Source: Cryomorphaceae bacterium 1068
GTDB taxonomy: Bacteria > Bacteroidota > Bacteroidia > Flavobacteriales_D > Cryomorphaceae
Length of the DNA: 64,000 nt
Reading direction: 5' to 3'
Assembly: GCA_027214385.1 (NCBI GenBank)
Contig: JAPVXR010000018.1
Coordinates: 22,375-86,374, forward strand
This document shows, piece after piece, positions 54,384 to 63,127 of this stretch (within the stretch, counting starts at the first letter, position 1; each line of letters starts with the position of its first letter). The position numbers were made by a program, and so were the translations under genes. The notes under the pieces were generated by a model. It did not search any database, had not been told where the DNA came from, and was given only the letters and a program-made list of their open reading frames with translations.

Positions 54384-54866
54384 ATGAAAAATTTCCTTTG
54401 CCTTACCGTACTTGTATCGACTGCTATAATATTTAGCTCATGCAGCAAGAAGTGTGATGACCCGGACGTTCAAGCAATCAATGCACTATACTTTGAACTT
54501 GACCAAAGTTCCGATGGCTTTACCAATGAGGCTTTGGATGAAATATTCATTGTTCGTTTCATTCCTTTCAGCGAACCTTTGCTGGCCGATACAGTATTTT
54601 TGAATGGAAATTACCCCTCGGGAAGAGGTCGATTTTACATCAATGACGAATATCCATTCGTTAATCGTCAGTCCCCATATTTTACCATATACGGCTACAC
54701 TATAGTGGATCCCACAACAAGTTATGGAGGTGTTATAGAAAATATTGAGCTAGAGGGTGAATACGACGGTGATTGTGATTACAACAATATTTCCAAACGA
54801 TTTACCTTCAATAATGACACGGTAAATATGGGTGGAACTCAAGATTTTTATCTAGTTACACCTTAA
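54384..54866 (+). CDS. Small hypothetical lipoprotein
   Basis: A 160-residue lipoprotein: MKNFLCLTVLVSTAIIFSSC gives lipobox IFSSC. An upstream in-frame extension is rejected because the promoter box sits immediately before this ATG. The mature part is a small beta-rich domain (NALYFELDQSSDGF, EIFIVRFIPFSE, FTIYGYTIVDPTTSYGG). I do not recognise the family. It runs toward the thiolase gene (91 bases further), which has its own promoter. Confidence 0.65.
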   Translation: MKNFLCLTVLVSTAIIFSSCSKKCDDPDVQAINALYFELDQSSDGFTNEALDEIFIVRFIPFSEPLLADTVFLNGNYPSGRGRFYINDEYPFVNRQSPYFTIYGYTIVDPTTSYGGVIENIELEGEYDGDCDYNNISKRFTFNNDTVNMGGTQDFYLVTP

Positions 54867-54919
54867 GCCCTTAGGCATTTCGGATACATATCTTCCTAAT
54901 TTTCGACGGTATTAATCAT

Positions 54920-54927
54920 TACCTTTG
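54920..54927 (+). promoter_or_regulatory. TAnnTTTG promoter of the thiolase gene
   Basis: TACCTTTG is an exact match; the predicted start near 54933 leaves a leader of about 25 bases before ATG 54958. Confidence 0.6.
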
Positions 54928-54957
54928 CCGCCTTAAAACCACTGAAAATTTAACCCA

Positions 54958-56139
54958 ATGAAAGAAGTATATATCGTTTCTGCCGTGCGAACTCCGATAG
55001 GAAGTTTTAATGGTAGTCTCTCATCTGTAAGCGCCACAAAACTTGGCTCAACTGCAATAAAAGGCGCACTTTCAAAAATCAATCTTTCCCCTTCTGAAGT
55101 AGACGAAGTACTGATGGGTTCTGTCCTTCAAGCAGGTTTGGGGCAGGCTCCTGCCAGACAAGCGGCAATGTTTGCCGACATCGGTGACCAGGTACCCTGT
55201 ACAACTGTGAACAAGGTCTGCGCTTCAGGTATGAAGGCTATCTCGCAAGGCGCTCAAGCCATAATGCTCGGCGATGCCGATGTAGTAGTGGCAGGTGGAA
55301 TGGAAAGCATGAGTCGCGTCCCTCACTACCTTCCGGGTTCGCGAATGGGAACTAAACTAGGCAACATAACGATGTTGGACGGAATGGTATTCGATGGCCT
55401 GACTGATGTTTACGACCAGAAACACATGGGAACCTGCGGAGACCTCTGCGCCAAGGAGTACGACATCACTCGTGAAGATCAAGACAATTTTGCGATCCAA
55501 TCTTACGAGCGTTCGGCAAAAGCTTGGAAAGAAGGAAAGTTTGCTGACGAAGTTGTTCCCGTTGCCGTACCTCAAAGAAAAGGTGACCCGATCGTGGTTT
55601 CAGAAGATGAAGAATACAAGAATGTAAGGATGGAAAAGATTCCTGCTTTGCGTCCGGTATTTACCAAAGACGGAACCGTAACCGCAGCCAATGCCTCCAC
55701 CTTGAACGACGGAGCCGCTGCTGTGATCTTGATGAGCAAAGAAAAAGCCGAGGCTTTAGGTGTAAAACCCATTGCTAAAATCGTAAGCTACGCTGATGCG
55801 GCTCGCGAACCACAATGGTTTACCATGGCTCCTTCCAAGGCTATTCCCAAGGCATTGAAAAAAGCGGGATTGGAAAATTCCGATATTGACTTTTGGGAGT
55901 TGAACGAAGCTTTCTCAGTAGTGGCTTTGGCCAATATGAAAGAACTCGGACTTAATCCTGAGAAAGTAGATGTAAACGGTGGAGCTGTCTCTCTGGGACA
56001 TCCTCTGGGATGTTCGGGAGCGAGAATCATCGTAACCCTTATCAATGTATTGAAGCAAAACAATGCCAAACGCGGATGTGCAGGAATCTGCAATGGCGGT
56101 GGTGGAGCTTCGGCAATGGTAATTGAACTAGTAGACTAG
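54958..56139 (+). CDS. Acetyl-CoA C-acetyltransferase (thiolase)
   Basis: A 393-residue cytoplasmic enzyme catalysing reversible condensation of two acetyl-CoA. Catalytic residues: Cys88 (NKVCASGM), His348 (GHPLGCSG) and Cys378 (AGICNGGGG), with the usual VRTPIGSF N-terminus. Biosynthetic (AtoB/PhaA) length and sequence; it may serve fatty-acid or amino-acid catabolism here. Standalone with its own promoter and a strong terminator after it. Confidence 0.95.
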   Translation: MKEVYIVSAVRTPIGSFNGSLSSVSATKLGSTAIKGALSKINLSPSEVDEVLMGSVLQAGLGQAPARQAAMFADIGDQVPCTTVNKVCASGMKAISQGAQAIMLGDADVVVAGGMESMSRVPHYLPGSRMGTKLGNITMLDGMVFDGLTDVYDQKHMGTCGDLCAKEYDITREDQDNFAIQSYERSAKAWKEGKFADEVVPVAVPQRKGDPIVVSEDEEYKNVRMEKIPALRPVFTKDGTVTAANASTLNDGAAAVILMSKEKAEALGVKPIAKIVSYADAAREPQWFTMAPSKAIPKALKKAGLENSDIDFWELNEAFSVVALANMKELGLNPEKVDVNGGAVSLGHPLGCSGARIIVTLINVLKQNNAKRGCAGICNGGGGASAMVIELVD

Positions 56140-56160
56140 CTATATCGACATAAATAGAAT

Positions 56161-56191
56161 AAAAAGGGCGGCCAATTGGCCGCCCTTTTTT
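56161..56191. terminator. Perfect bidirectional terminator palindrome
   Basis: A 30-base perfect palindrome (five A, GGGCGGCCAATTGGCCGCCC, five T). It serves both the thiolase and the convergent trypsin-like gene. Confidence 0.9.
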
Positions 56192-56209
56192 GTATCAAAA
56201 ATCAGCTTA

Positions 56210-58879
56210 TTATTGCTTAATCAGCTTTTCAGAGAAAGTAGATATTCCATTGGATACTTGGAATAAATACACCCCTGCATCTAAATCACTAATATCATAC
56301 CGCAACATTTGTGTTCCGTCAATAACATGTTGTTCTTCTTTGACCATGCGTCCTTGAAGGTCGTAGAACGTGGCAATGTAGACTCCCGAATTACCTGAAT
56401 CCAGCTTCACTGTCATTTCGTTGTTAGCCGGATTCGGGAAGAGTGTCATCGAATCCGAAAGATCCGCGTAATTCTTCGTAGCTACGTTCCAGTTGAAGAA
56501 ATCAAAATCAGACCATGCGCCAATGATAGAAGTAGTACATCCACAGCGCACTCTCCAACGGTATTGTTGTCCGTTTTGGAGCTGGCTGGATGGAGCTAAA
56601 AATGAGCTGGCGTTGGGCTGGAAGGTAGTAAATGAGGCCAATCCGGAAGCTGAAGCCAAACCTCCTTGAATTTGACAACCTATCGAACCGGGAATAGGAT
56701 CCCACTGCAATAGCACACCGTTGATTTGTGTCGTGGTAGTCAGATTCTGTGCTACAGGGTAAGGCTGAGCACAAGGCACCGTACCACCATCTATACAAAA
56801 AGAGTGGGTAGCAAAATCACCATAATCGGCACCTGGCGCAGTCATTTCAACAAGAACGGTTCCGTCATCATCTAGTATTTGATAGTCTCCATCAAAACCG
56901 CAGCTAGTGTAAGATGCACCGCTCATACCATCACCAAACGAATCAAAAATCGTGAATGTGTAGCACCCTTCTGCCAAGCAGAATATTTCAGAAACAGTTG
57001 TTCCGTCAGCATCGCCGGGGTATCCGTCTCCCGTTGCTAAAACATTGCCCGTAGCATCACTCACAAGTTCCCAGCTAACCTCATTTGGCCAGCAGTCAAA
57101 TGTTAAATCCAGTTGAGCCGAGTTGGCATCAATTGCAGCTTCAAGACTCGAAACTCCTGAATTATTGGAGGCATTCTCATCTGATCCTCCGTTGGGATTC
57201 GACACGGTAACTTCATAGTCGTAAAGTCCCGATTCGCTGATATTCAAAACAGGCAGACTCACAGACTCATTCGAGCCTGACACTAAACTACCTGTCCATT
57301 CGATTGATCCCAGTGAAGATCCATTAAGTGAGTAAGCAATAGTAAGTGAGGTAAGTGTATTAACTCCGGCATTGCTAATTTGAACAGAAGGGTTGAAAAT
57401 CTCCTGGTTGCAGAAAAATCCTGAAACTCCATCTACTGATTGCACAGCTGCGTCAAGATTTGCACTCGGTTGGTTGGGGTTGTACCCGTCAAGCGTTGTT
57501 GGGTTTAAACCGAGTGGGTCAAGCCAATCACTCAATCGACTTGAAGAGCTACTACCATTATCCCAGGAAACGTCGAAACGGCCGTAGTAATCATACGTTC
57601 CATTGTTTACTGTTCCTGAGCAAGCCGCCAGCCCGCCATAAAGCTGACCAACGATTCTTTTGTTTTGATCAAAGATTGGAGATCCCGATGAACCAGGCTC
57701 GGTTACACCCCACTCCCATTCATTGATCCACCAAACCTGAGCACCGCCTGCAGTGTCATAGAAAGGAGAATCTTCTTCGCGGCAAATTTTCTTAACATCT
57801 CCGCTTGGGTGATGAATTCCCGTAATCTCGTTGGGAATATTTCCACTATTGTCCCATCCCGCAAAGTAGACGTTGTAAGAATTTGGAATCGTGCTATTCA
57901 ATTCCCAAAGCGCCACGTCTGAAGCTGAATTACTTGCTCTTAAAGTAGCGCCACTGATTTGGGCTGTTGTAGGGCCATTACTGCTATTCGCAGTTGTAGC
58001 ACAGCTCGTGGTTGCCGACTCATATCCAAATAGGAATGATCTTCCTCCACCACCTGAAGTACCACAGTGATTTGCAGAAAGGAAATAAGGCGTACCATCA
58101 TTGGCGGTATTGTTTACTAAGGCGCCACTGCAAATACCTGAACCATTTATTAGAATTATTGCGACAGAGGCGATAGGATCATCCCATTCTCCGGGAGCAC
58201 CGAAAGGGTTACCAGGCAATTGGGAGCATCCCGTGTCATAATTACAAGATCCACTGTCGTTCAACCCCTTTGCAGTGCCATGCAGAGCATCAACAAAATG
58301 TTGAGCAACTTGTCGATATCCCTGAACTACATGTCCGATCGTGAGCTTCGAATCATAAGTAGAATCTGAAGGTCTGAAATACTCAACTACGATTTTTGTG
58401 GCAGGAATAGGTAAGGTAGAAAGCAATAGATCAGGCTGGTTGTTTGCGGCAGTGTAAGCTCCGTCATAAAACTTTCCCTCACTATCAAATACATGCACAT
58501 ATTCGCCAGGCCCAAGATCAAACTCTTGGAAAAAGACGTTCATCGTCAGTGCATCCTTAGAGATGAACTCTACCTGATATACTTCACCTTCGGCAGTAGA
58601 AGTAATAGTAGCAGATTGAATTACATCAAGATTGACAATGTGTTCGTGACCGAATCGAAATGGACCAACCTTATTTGCCATATTAATGGCATCCTCAGAT
58701 TTTAATTGGTCAATATCCACCTTTGGCAGTGTTACTTTTTCTATTTCCAATTGAGTTTTGGATTGCCATCCATATGGCTCTCCAACATCTGTGGTCTGTG
58801 CAGAAGAAGTGTTGGGAAAGCCAATAGCCGCTACGAATAGCAGTGCGACTCCCGCTTTAGTCAAGATATTATATCTCAT
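56210..58879 (-). CDS. T9SS-secreted trypsin-like serine protease (S1)
   Basis: An 889-residue secreted protease. After the signal peptide (VALLFVAAIGFPNTSSAQ) and a prodomain to about 220, the S1 domain has His271 (FLSANHCGTS), Asp321 (SDVALWEL) and Ser398 (GSSGSPIFDQ), resembling lysyl-endopeptidase-type enzymes. From about 470 come Ig/CARDB-like repeats, a Cys-rich GCYTFTIFDSFGDGM module, and a fibronectin-like segment (VLLQWDPIPGSIGCQIQGG). The end is a type A sorting domain (LFPNPANNEM, GVYLFQVSNG). The gene is 9 bases downstream of the subtilase gene, so they form an operon. Confidence 0.9.
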   Translation of the reverse strand: MRYNILTKAGVALLFVAAIGFPNTSSAQTTDVGEPYGWQSKTQLEIEKVTLPKVDIDQLKSEDAINMANKVGPFRFGHEHIVNLDVIQSATITSTAEGEVYQVEFISKDALTMNVFFQEFDLGPGEYVHVFDSEGKFYDGAYTAANNQPDLLLSTLPIPATKIVVEYFRPSDSTYDSKLTIGHVVQGYRQVAQHFVDALHGTAKGLNDSGSCNYDTGCSQLPGNPFGAPGEWDDPIASVAIILINGSGICSGALVNNTANDGTPYFLSANHCGTSGGGGRSFLFGYESATTSCATTANSSNGPTTAQISGATLRASNSASDVALWELNSTIPNSYNVYFAGWDNSGNIPNEITGIHHPSGDVKKICREEDSPFYDTAGGAQVWWINEWEWGVTEPGSSGSPIFDQNKRIVGQLYGGLAACSGTVNNGTYDYYGRFDVSWDNGSSSSSRLSDWLDPLGLNPTTLDGYNPNQPSANLDAAVQSVDGVSGFFCNQEIFNPSVQISNAGVNTLTSLTIAYSLNGSSLGSIEWTGSLVSGSNESVSLPVLNISESGLYDYEVTVSNPNGGSDENASNNSGVSSLEAAIDANSAQLDLTFDCWPNEVSWELVSDATGNVLATGDGYPGDADGTTVSEIFCLAEGCYTFTIFDSFGDGMSGASYTSCGFDGDYQILDDDGTVLVEMTAPGADYGDFATHSFCIDGGTVPCAQPYPVAQNLTTTTQINGVLLQWDPIPGSIGCQIQGGLASASGLASFTTFQPNASSFLAPSSQLQNGQQYRWRVRCGCTTSIIGAWSDFDFFNWNVATKNYADLSDSMTLFPNPANNEMTVKLDSGNSGVYIATFYDLQGRMVKEEQHVIDGTQMLRYDISDLDAGVYLFQVSNGISTFSEKLIKQ

Positions 58880-58888
58880 ATTTATTGA

Positions 58889-61588
58889 TTATTGAATGAT
58901 TAGTTTGGATTGGAATACTTTATTTCCCCACTGAGTTGTCAAGAGGTAAATCCCTGAATGGTAGTCGGTAAAATCAAGTTGAAGCGTATTGGCACCTTTT
59001 GATAAAGCAACATTTTCCTGAAGGACCAGCTTGCCCGTAATATCGAATAGCGATATCACTCCATTCAAAGACTCATCGGAATTCAGAAATAATTGAGTAA
59101 ATCCATTTGTGGGGTTAGGAGCAACAACAACCTCTTGATCAGAATCTACATTGGAAGATGAAGCTCGGGCCTCAAGCGCCGAAGCAAGTGAAAACTGATC
59201 ATATTCACTCCAAGAGCCAGCTATTAAAGGATTGTTGGAACAACCGCATCTTACTCTCCATTGGTAGTTTTGACCTGCTTGTAAGCTATTGTTTCCTACA
59301 AAGTATTGCGATGCCTCAGGTTGACCAATAGTGATCGAGGCATTTCCGCCGCCTATTACTCCCCCTTGAATTTGACAGCCTATTGATCCGAGAATCGGAT
59401 TCCACTGGAGTAAGACTCCATTGACTTGAACTGTGGAGCTTAGCCCGGTAACCTGTGGGTATGGCTGAGTACATGGAGGAATTCCAGTCCCTTCTATGCA
59501 AAAAGAATGAGTGGCCTGCGAACCATAGTCAGCAGCACCCATCTCAAAAAGTATCTCGCCGTCAGGACCGAGCATTTCATAATCTCCATCCACTCCACAA
59601 AAACTGTAGGAGGCTCCGCTCATTCCATCTCCAAAGGAGTCAAATATGTTGAAAGTATAACAACCTGGCGCAAGGCATTCAGACCAAGTGTTTAGTGTTT
59701 CATCGGGGTAGTCGCCTTGCGCGATAGACGCGACTATATTTCCTTGATCATCGGCAATTTCCCAGCTCACTTCATTGCCCCAACAATCGGTAAGTACAGA
59801 GAGTGACACTTCTGAGCAAGGGAATTGGCAAGAGCCGTCATCAACATCTGCGTTGGGACTGTAATTGAGTGCAGAAGGATCAGTACAACCTGCTACAAGA
59901 CTTGAGCAATCGCCCGTGGTAATTGATTGAGTTGCACTCGTTCCGTCTGAAGCAGTGTAGTAAATATTGTAAGTCGTATTTGAATTGAGTCCGTCGATTT
60001 CAAAACTTGACGAGTTGGACAAAGCTCCCGAAGCTAAATCAATACAGGTTATAGCTCCTCCTTGAGGTTGGTAGCACACTGTCTCTGCATTACAAAAATC
60101 TGAATCAAAAGATGCATCTACGGTTATTGAGGCTTCAACCACTCCGCTGGTTTCATTCAGTGTGCATTTTTCTGACAGATCGATGCTAAGAGGGACACAA
60201 ACAGGAGGTGGCCCACAAGAAAGCAGCGCTAAATCCAAAGCATTGTTCACGTTGAGCCTTCCACCTGTTACGGTTTCATTGAGAAGAGATGCGACAGGGT
60301 CAACTCCATCATATATATAACCGCGAACCATATCAGCAGCTAATTGTGGGTTTGCCAATGCTGTTGACGCAAGTGTTGCACATGGCGCTGAATAAACCAA
60401 GGCAATTGCTCCTGCTACACAGGGGCTGGCAAAAGAAGTCCCACTGGTATTGCTGTAATTTGAAGATCCGGAAGGAAGGTAGACAGATTCACCTGGTGCG
60501 GCTAAGTCGATTGTTGTGGCACCGTAACCGGAAAAAGTTCTTTGATCACTGCTATTTGAGGCAGTCACAGCCACCATATAGTCACTGCCGCAAGCGGTTG
60601 GCATATCACCCACCACATCAATGTTTACATTATTATTTGCTGTCGCTCCACAATTCAAAATACCTACTGCTCCTAAATCGTCATAGTAAGCGCACCAAAC
60701 GGGATAATTTGTGGGATTGGCCCCATCTATTCCCCATGAGGCATTGGTTGCCACCACAAATGCGCCCTGAGCACCTCCCGAAGTATTGTAGAGGTTTCTC
60801 ATAGTTTGAGGGTAAGAGTATGAGGCAATCACGTTTGATTCCGTGAGGCTTGCAACTTCGACTTGCATGATTTTCACATCCCAGTTTACTCCGGCACCAC
60901 CAATTCCATTGTTTCCTTTGGCACCTATCATTCCTGAAACGGCGGTCCCATGTCCACCGGAAGAAATGTTATCCGAATTGGTAGAGGGGTCCCAACCGTC
61001 GTAGTCATCTACATAACCATTGCCATCATCATCGACTCCATTATTCGGGATTTCATTGGTATTAACCCAATGATTGGCCACCAAATCATTGTGATTGTAA
61101 TTGGCTCCTCCGGGCTCAATTACGCAAACAACGATTTCATCACCATTGGCCGTTGTGCCACCAGTGGTGATATCCCATGCCAAATCACTATCAATGTCGT
61201 TATCAGAAGCATCCACATGGTGCCATTGAGTGCCGATCTGTGGATCATTCGGTAGACCTCTTTCTTTCACGAAGTGATTAAACTGAGCAGCTCGAACATA
61301 ATCAGAACCTTGAAGCGATCGCAATAAGATGTCTTCATCAATGCTTGATTGCTGAAATGAAAACAAGTGAATATTAGATAATTCTGAAAGTATTTCGAGG
61401 TGTTTTAGATTGGATTCCAAACCTGATTCTCGAAAGAGGCCTTTGCTCAAACTTTCGTAATCCATTCCCGGATGAAGCATGACAATGACCTCTCCCGATA
61501 CGTGATCGGATGATTGGGAATTCGAGAATAAATTGGATAATAAGAAGGCGCTTATTAGGCATAGCTTGCCTAAGGTTAACATTTTCAT
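58889..61588 (-). CDS. T9SS-secreted subtilisin-like protease (S8) with Asp-to-Glu change
   Basis: An 899-residue secreted protein. Signal peptide (LCLISAFLLSNLFSNSQ); S8 domain at about 130-440. His213 (GGHGTAVSG) and Ser385 (GTSFASP) are standard, but the first triad position reads VCVIEPGG with Glu158 in place of Asp. The rest of the fold (NYNHNDL, NGYVDDYDGW, TASNSSDQRTFSGYG) is normal. Then come a CARDB-like Cys-rich region, the GCYTFNIFDSFGDGM module, a fibronectin-like segment and a type A sorting domain (VAPNPTNGFTQL, HSGIYLLTTQ). It may still be active; Glu is seen in the related S53 family. Confidence 0.85.
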   Translation of the reverse strand: MKMLTLGKLCLISAFLLSNLFSNSQSSDHVSGEVIVMLHPGMDYESLSKGLFRESGLESNLKHLEILSELSNIHLFSFQQSSIDEDILLRSLQGSDYVRAAQFNHFVKERGLPNDPQIGTQWHHVDASDNDIDSDLAWDITTGGTTANGDEIVVCVIEPGGANYNHNDLVANHWVNTNEIPNNGVDDDGNGYVDDYDGWDPSTNSDNISSGGHGTAVSGMIGAKGNNGIGGAGVNWDVKIMQVEVASLTESNVIASYSYPQTMRNLYNTSGGAQGAFVVATNASWGIDGANPTNYPVWCAYYDDLGAVGILNCGATANNNVNIDVVGDMPTACGSDYMVAVTASNSSDQRTFSGYGATTIDLAAPGESVYLPSGSSNYSNTSGTSFASPCVAGAIALVYSAPCATLASTALANPQLAADMVRGYIYDGVDPVASLLNETVTGGRLNVNNALDLALLSCGPPPVCVPLSIDLSEKCTLNETSGVVEASITVDASFDSDFCNAETVCYQPQGGAITCIDLASGALSNSSSFEIDGLNSNTTYNIYYTASDGTSATQSITTGDCSSLVAGCTDPSALNYSPNADVDDGSCQFPCSEVSLSVLTDCWGNEVSWEIADDQGNIVASIAQGDYPDETLNTWSECLAPGCYTFNIFDSFGDGMSGASYSFCGVDGDYEMLGPDGEILFEMGAADYGSQATHSFCIEGTGIPPCTQPYPQVTGLSSTVQVNGVLLQWNPILGSIGCQIQGGVIGGGNASITIGQPEASQYFVGNNSLQAGQNYQWRVRCGCSNNPLIAGSWSEYDQFSLASALEARASSSNVDSDQEVVVAPNPTNGFTQLFLNSDESLNGVISLFDITGKLVLQENVALSKGANTLQLDFTDYHSGIYLLTTQWGNKVFQSKLIIQ

Positions 61589-61687
61589 TCTGTGATTTTA
61601 TTAAGAGGTGAGACAGGTGGGAAAGGTACTCTCTTTTTATCGAGTAGTCAAGACTTTACCCACAAATTGACTCTTGAAATAGGAGGC

Positions 61688-63046
61688 TTAGTTGGACTTA
61701 ATTACATTTTTAAAATATCCGATCGGTTTACCTAAATCCTCATTAGAAAAATCAGGACTGGAAAACCAATATGATCTGTTGTAAGATTTGCCATTACTGA
61801 ACTCAAGTGTTTGACTGAAATGAATCCAATCGAATAATCCATCAAATTCAGGATAGATTTTCACTAAAGTGATTTTCTTATTTGCGGATGTGGAACCTGA
61901 GCTAGGAGTGCGACTTGAGGCATCTTCTGAAGTACCTGCAGTGTTTTGATCTGCTGTCTCGTCAGAGTTGTCGCTGCTAGTCGTATCCCTAGACTTGATC
62001 CAACTGTCAATCATTTCTCCTACAGGCGTGATGCCATTTTGATCATACATCGAGAGAGGGTTCTTCTTGTTCGAGGGAATATACAAGGTATGGACACCAA
62101 TCAAACCTTTACTCCCTAGTTTTTGATACTGTTTCGTATAGAACTTTTTGGCTTGTTCTAGTTCGGATTGGGAAAAGTCTCTGACATAATAACCTGACTC
62201 GGTAACGACCCATCTGCTTCCTTCTGGCTTTTCATTTAAAAATGACCAGTCAACCTTTTCAGGCGTTAGCACATTTTCCTCATCGTTGTTGTACGAATCA
62301 GGTTTCGCACCGGCGTATATGTGGTAGGAGAAGCTGACCTTCCCCTGTAATTCCGGCCTCCCCTTCACGTATTCAAAGACTTTTCTATTGAACTCCCGTC
62401 TGTAGTTCATCATTTTGTTCCTCTCCTTACTTGCGGAGGCCGTAATCAAAATATGTTCGTAATTATCAGAAGGATACTCTTCCATAAATGGTGGTAGCCA
62501 CATGTCCAAGAGATTCAAATAGTCTTGATTCTCTCCATCCATACGGATGGTCTCGACCACTCCTTTCGCCGACATATTGCCCAGTGCATACTTCTTCAGA
62601 TAAAACTCTCCCCCGTATTCGAAAGCAACAATATTCAGACCTCGATTAATTAGACCTTTTACGTATGCCATCTCTTGGTCTAACGTGAAACTTGTCACAT
62701 TAAGGGTCCAAACAACTTTTAGATTCTTCTCTTTACAGAATGAAATAAAGTCATCAACCCTGTTTTGATCAACATAGCGGTAGAGTCCTTGTGAATCCTT
62801 GCCAGCTTTAAAATCGACACCAAAAACCCGCAAATGAGTAATACCTTCTATCCACGGGTGTAAAACTGAAGAGTCAAAATCAAAAAGTCTTGTATTCACC
62901 AAGAAAGGTTTATTGCTATTTTGATCCGACTCACTCTTTTCAAGCACATCAATTTCTCGGAAAGAGTCTTGAATCATTTGTGCGTTGCTGCACTCAATGG
63001 ATAATAGTATCAGTAAGACAGATGGAAGAAAGAATCTAAAAATCAT
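61688..63046 (-). CDS. Secreted TIM-barrel glycoside hydrolase-like protein
   Basis: A 452-residue protein with a signal peptide (FLPSVLLILLSIECSNAQ). The start is ATG 63046; the frame is open upstream but without a signal. The pattern of alternating strands and helices (LRVFGVDFKAG, KVVWTLNVTSF, LNIVAFEYGGEFYLKKYALG, HILITASASKER, VSFSYHIYAGAKP, RWVVTESGYYVRDF) suggests a (beta/alpha)8 barrel, with candidate acids in AFEYGGEF and VVTESGYY. A Ser/Thr/Asp-rich linker (about 350-390) precedes a small C-terminal domain. I cannot name the GH family. Confidence 0.6.
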   Translation of the reverse strand: MIFRFFLPSVLLILLSIECSNAQMIQDSFREIDVLEKSESDQNSNKPFLVNTRLFDFDSSVLHPWIEGITHLRVFGVDFKAGKDSQGLYRYVDQNRVDDFISFCKEKNLKVVWTLNVTSFTLDQEMAYVKGLINRGLNIVAFEYGGEFYLKKYALGNMSAKGVVETIRMDGENQDYLNLLDMWLPPFMEEYPSDNYEHILITASASKERNKMMNYRREFNRKVFEYVKGRPELQGKVSFSYHIYAGAKPDSYNNDEENVLTPEKVDWSFLNEKPEGSRWVVTESGYYVRDFSQSELEQAKKFYTKQYQKLGSKGLIGVHTLYIPSNKKNPLSMYDQNGITPVGEMIDSWIKSRDTTSSDNSDETADQNTAGTSEDASSRTPSSGSTSANKKITLVKIYPEFDGLFDWIHFSQTLEFSNGKSYNRSYWFSSPDFSNEDLGKPIGYFKNVIKSN

Positions 63047-63072
63047 AAGGGTTATATAATTGAAACGCGAAA

Positions 63073-63104
63073 ATAAAAAAAGGGGCGCAACAATTGCGCC
63101 CCTC
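63073..63104 (-). terminator. Intrinsic terminator after the partial T9SS gene
   Basis: On the minus strand a 9-bp GGGGCGCAA/TTGCGCCCC stem (63082-63090 with 63094-63102) is followed by a T run. Confidence 0.85.
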
Positions 63105-63127
63105 TCGGTAATCATATTTGAAATGGA

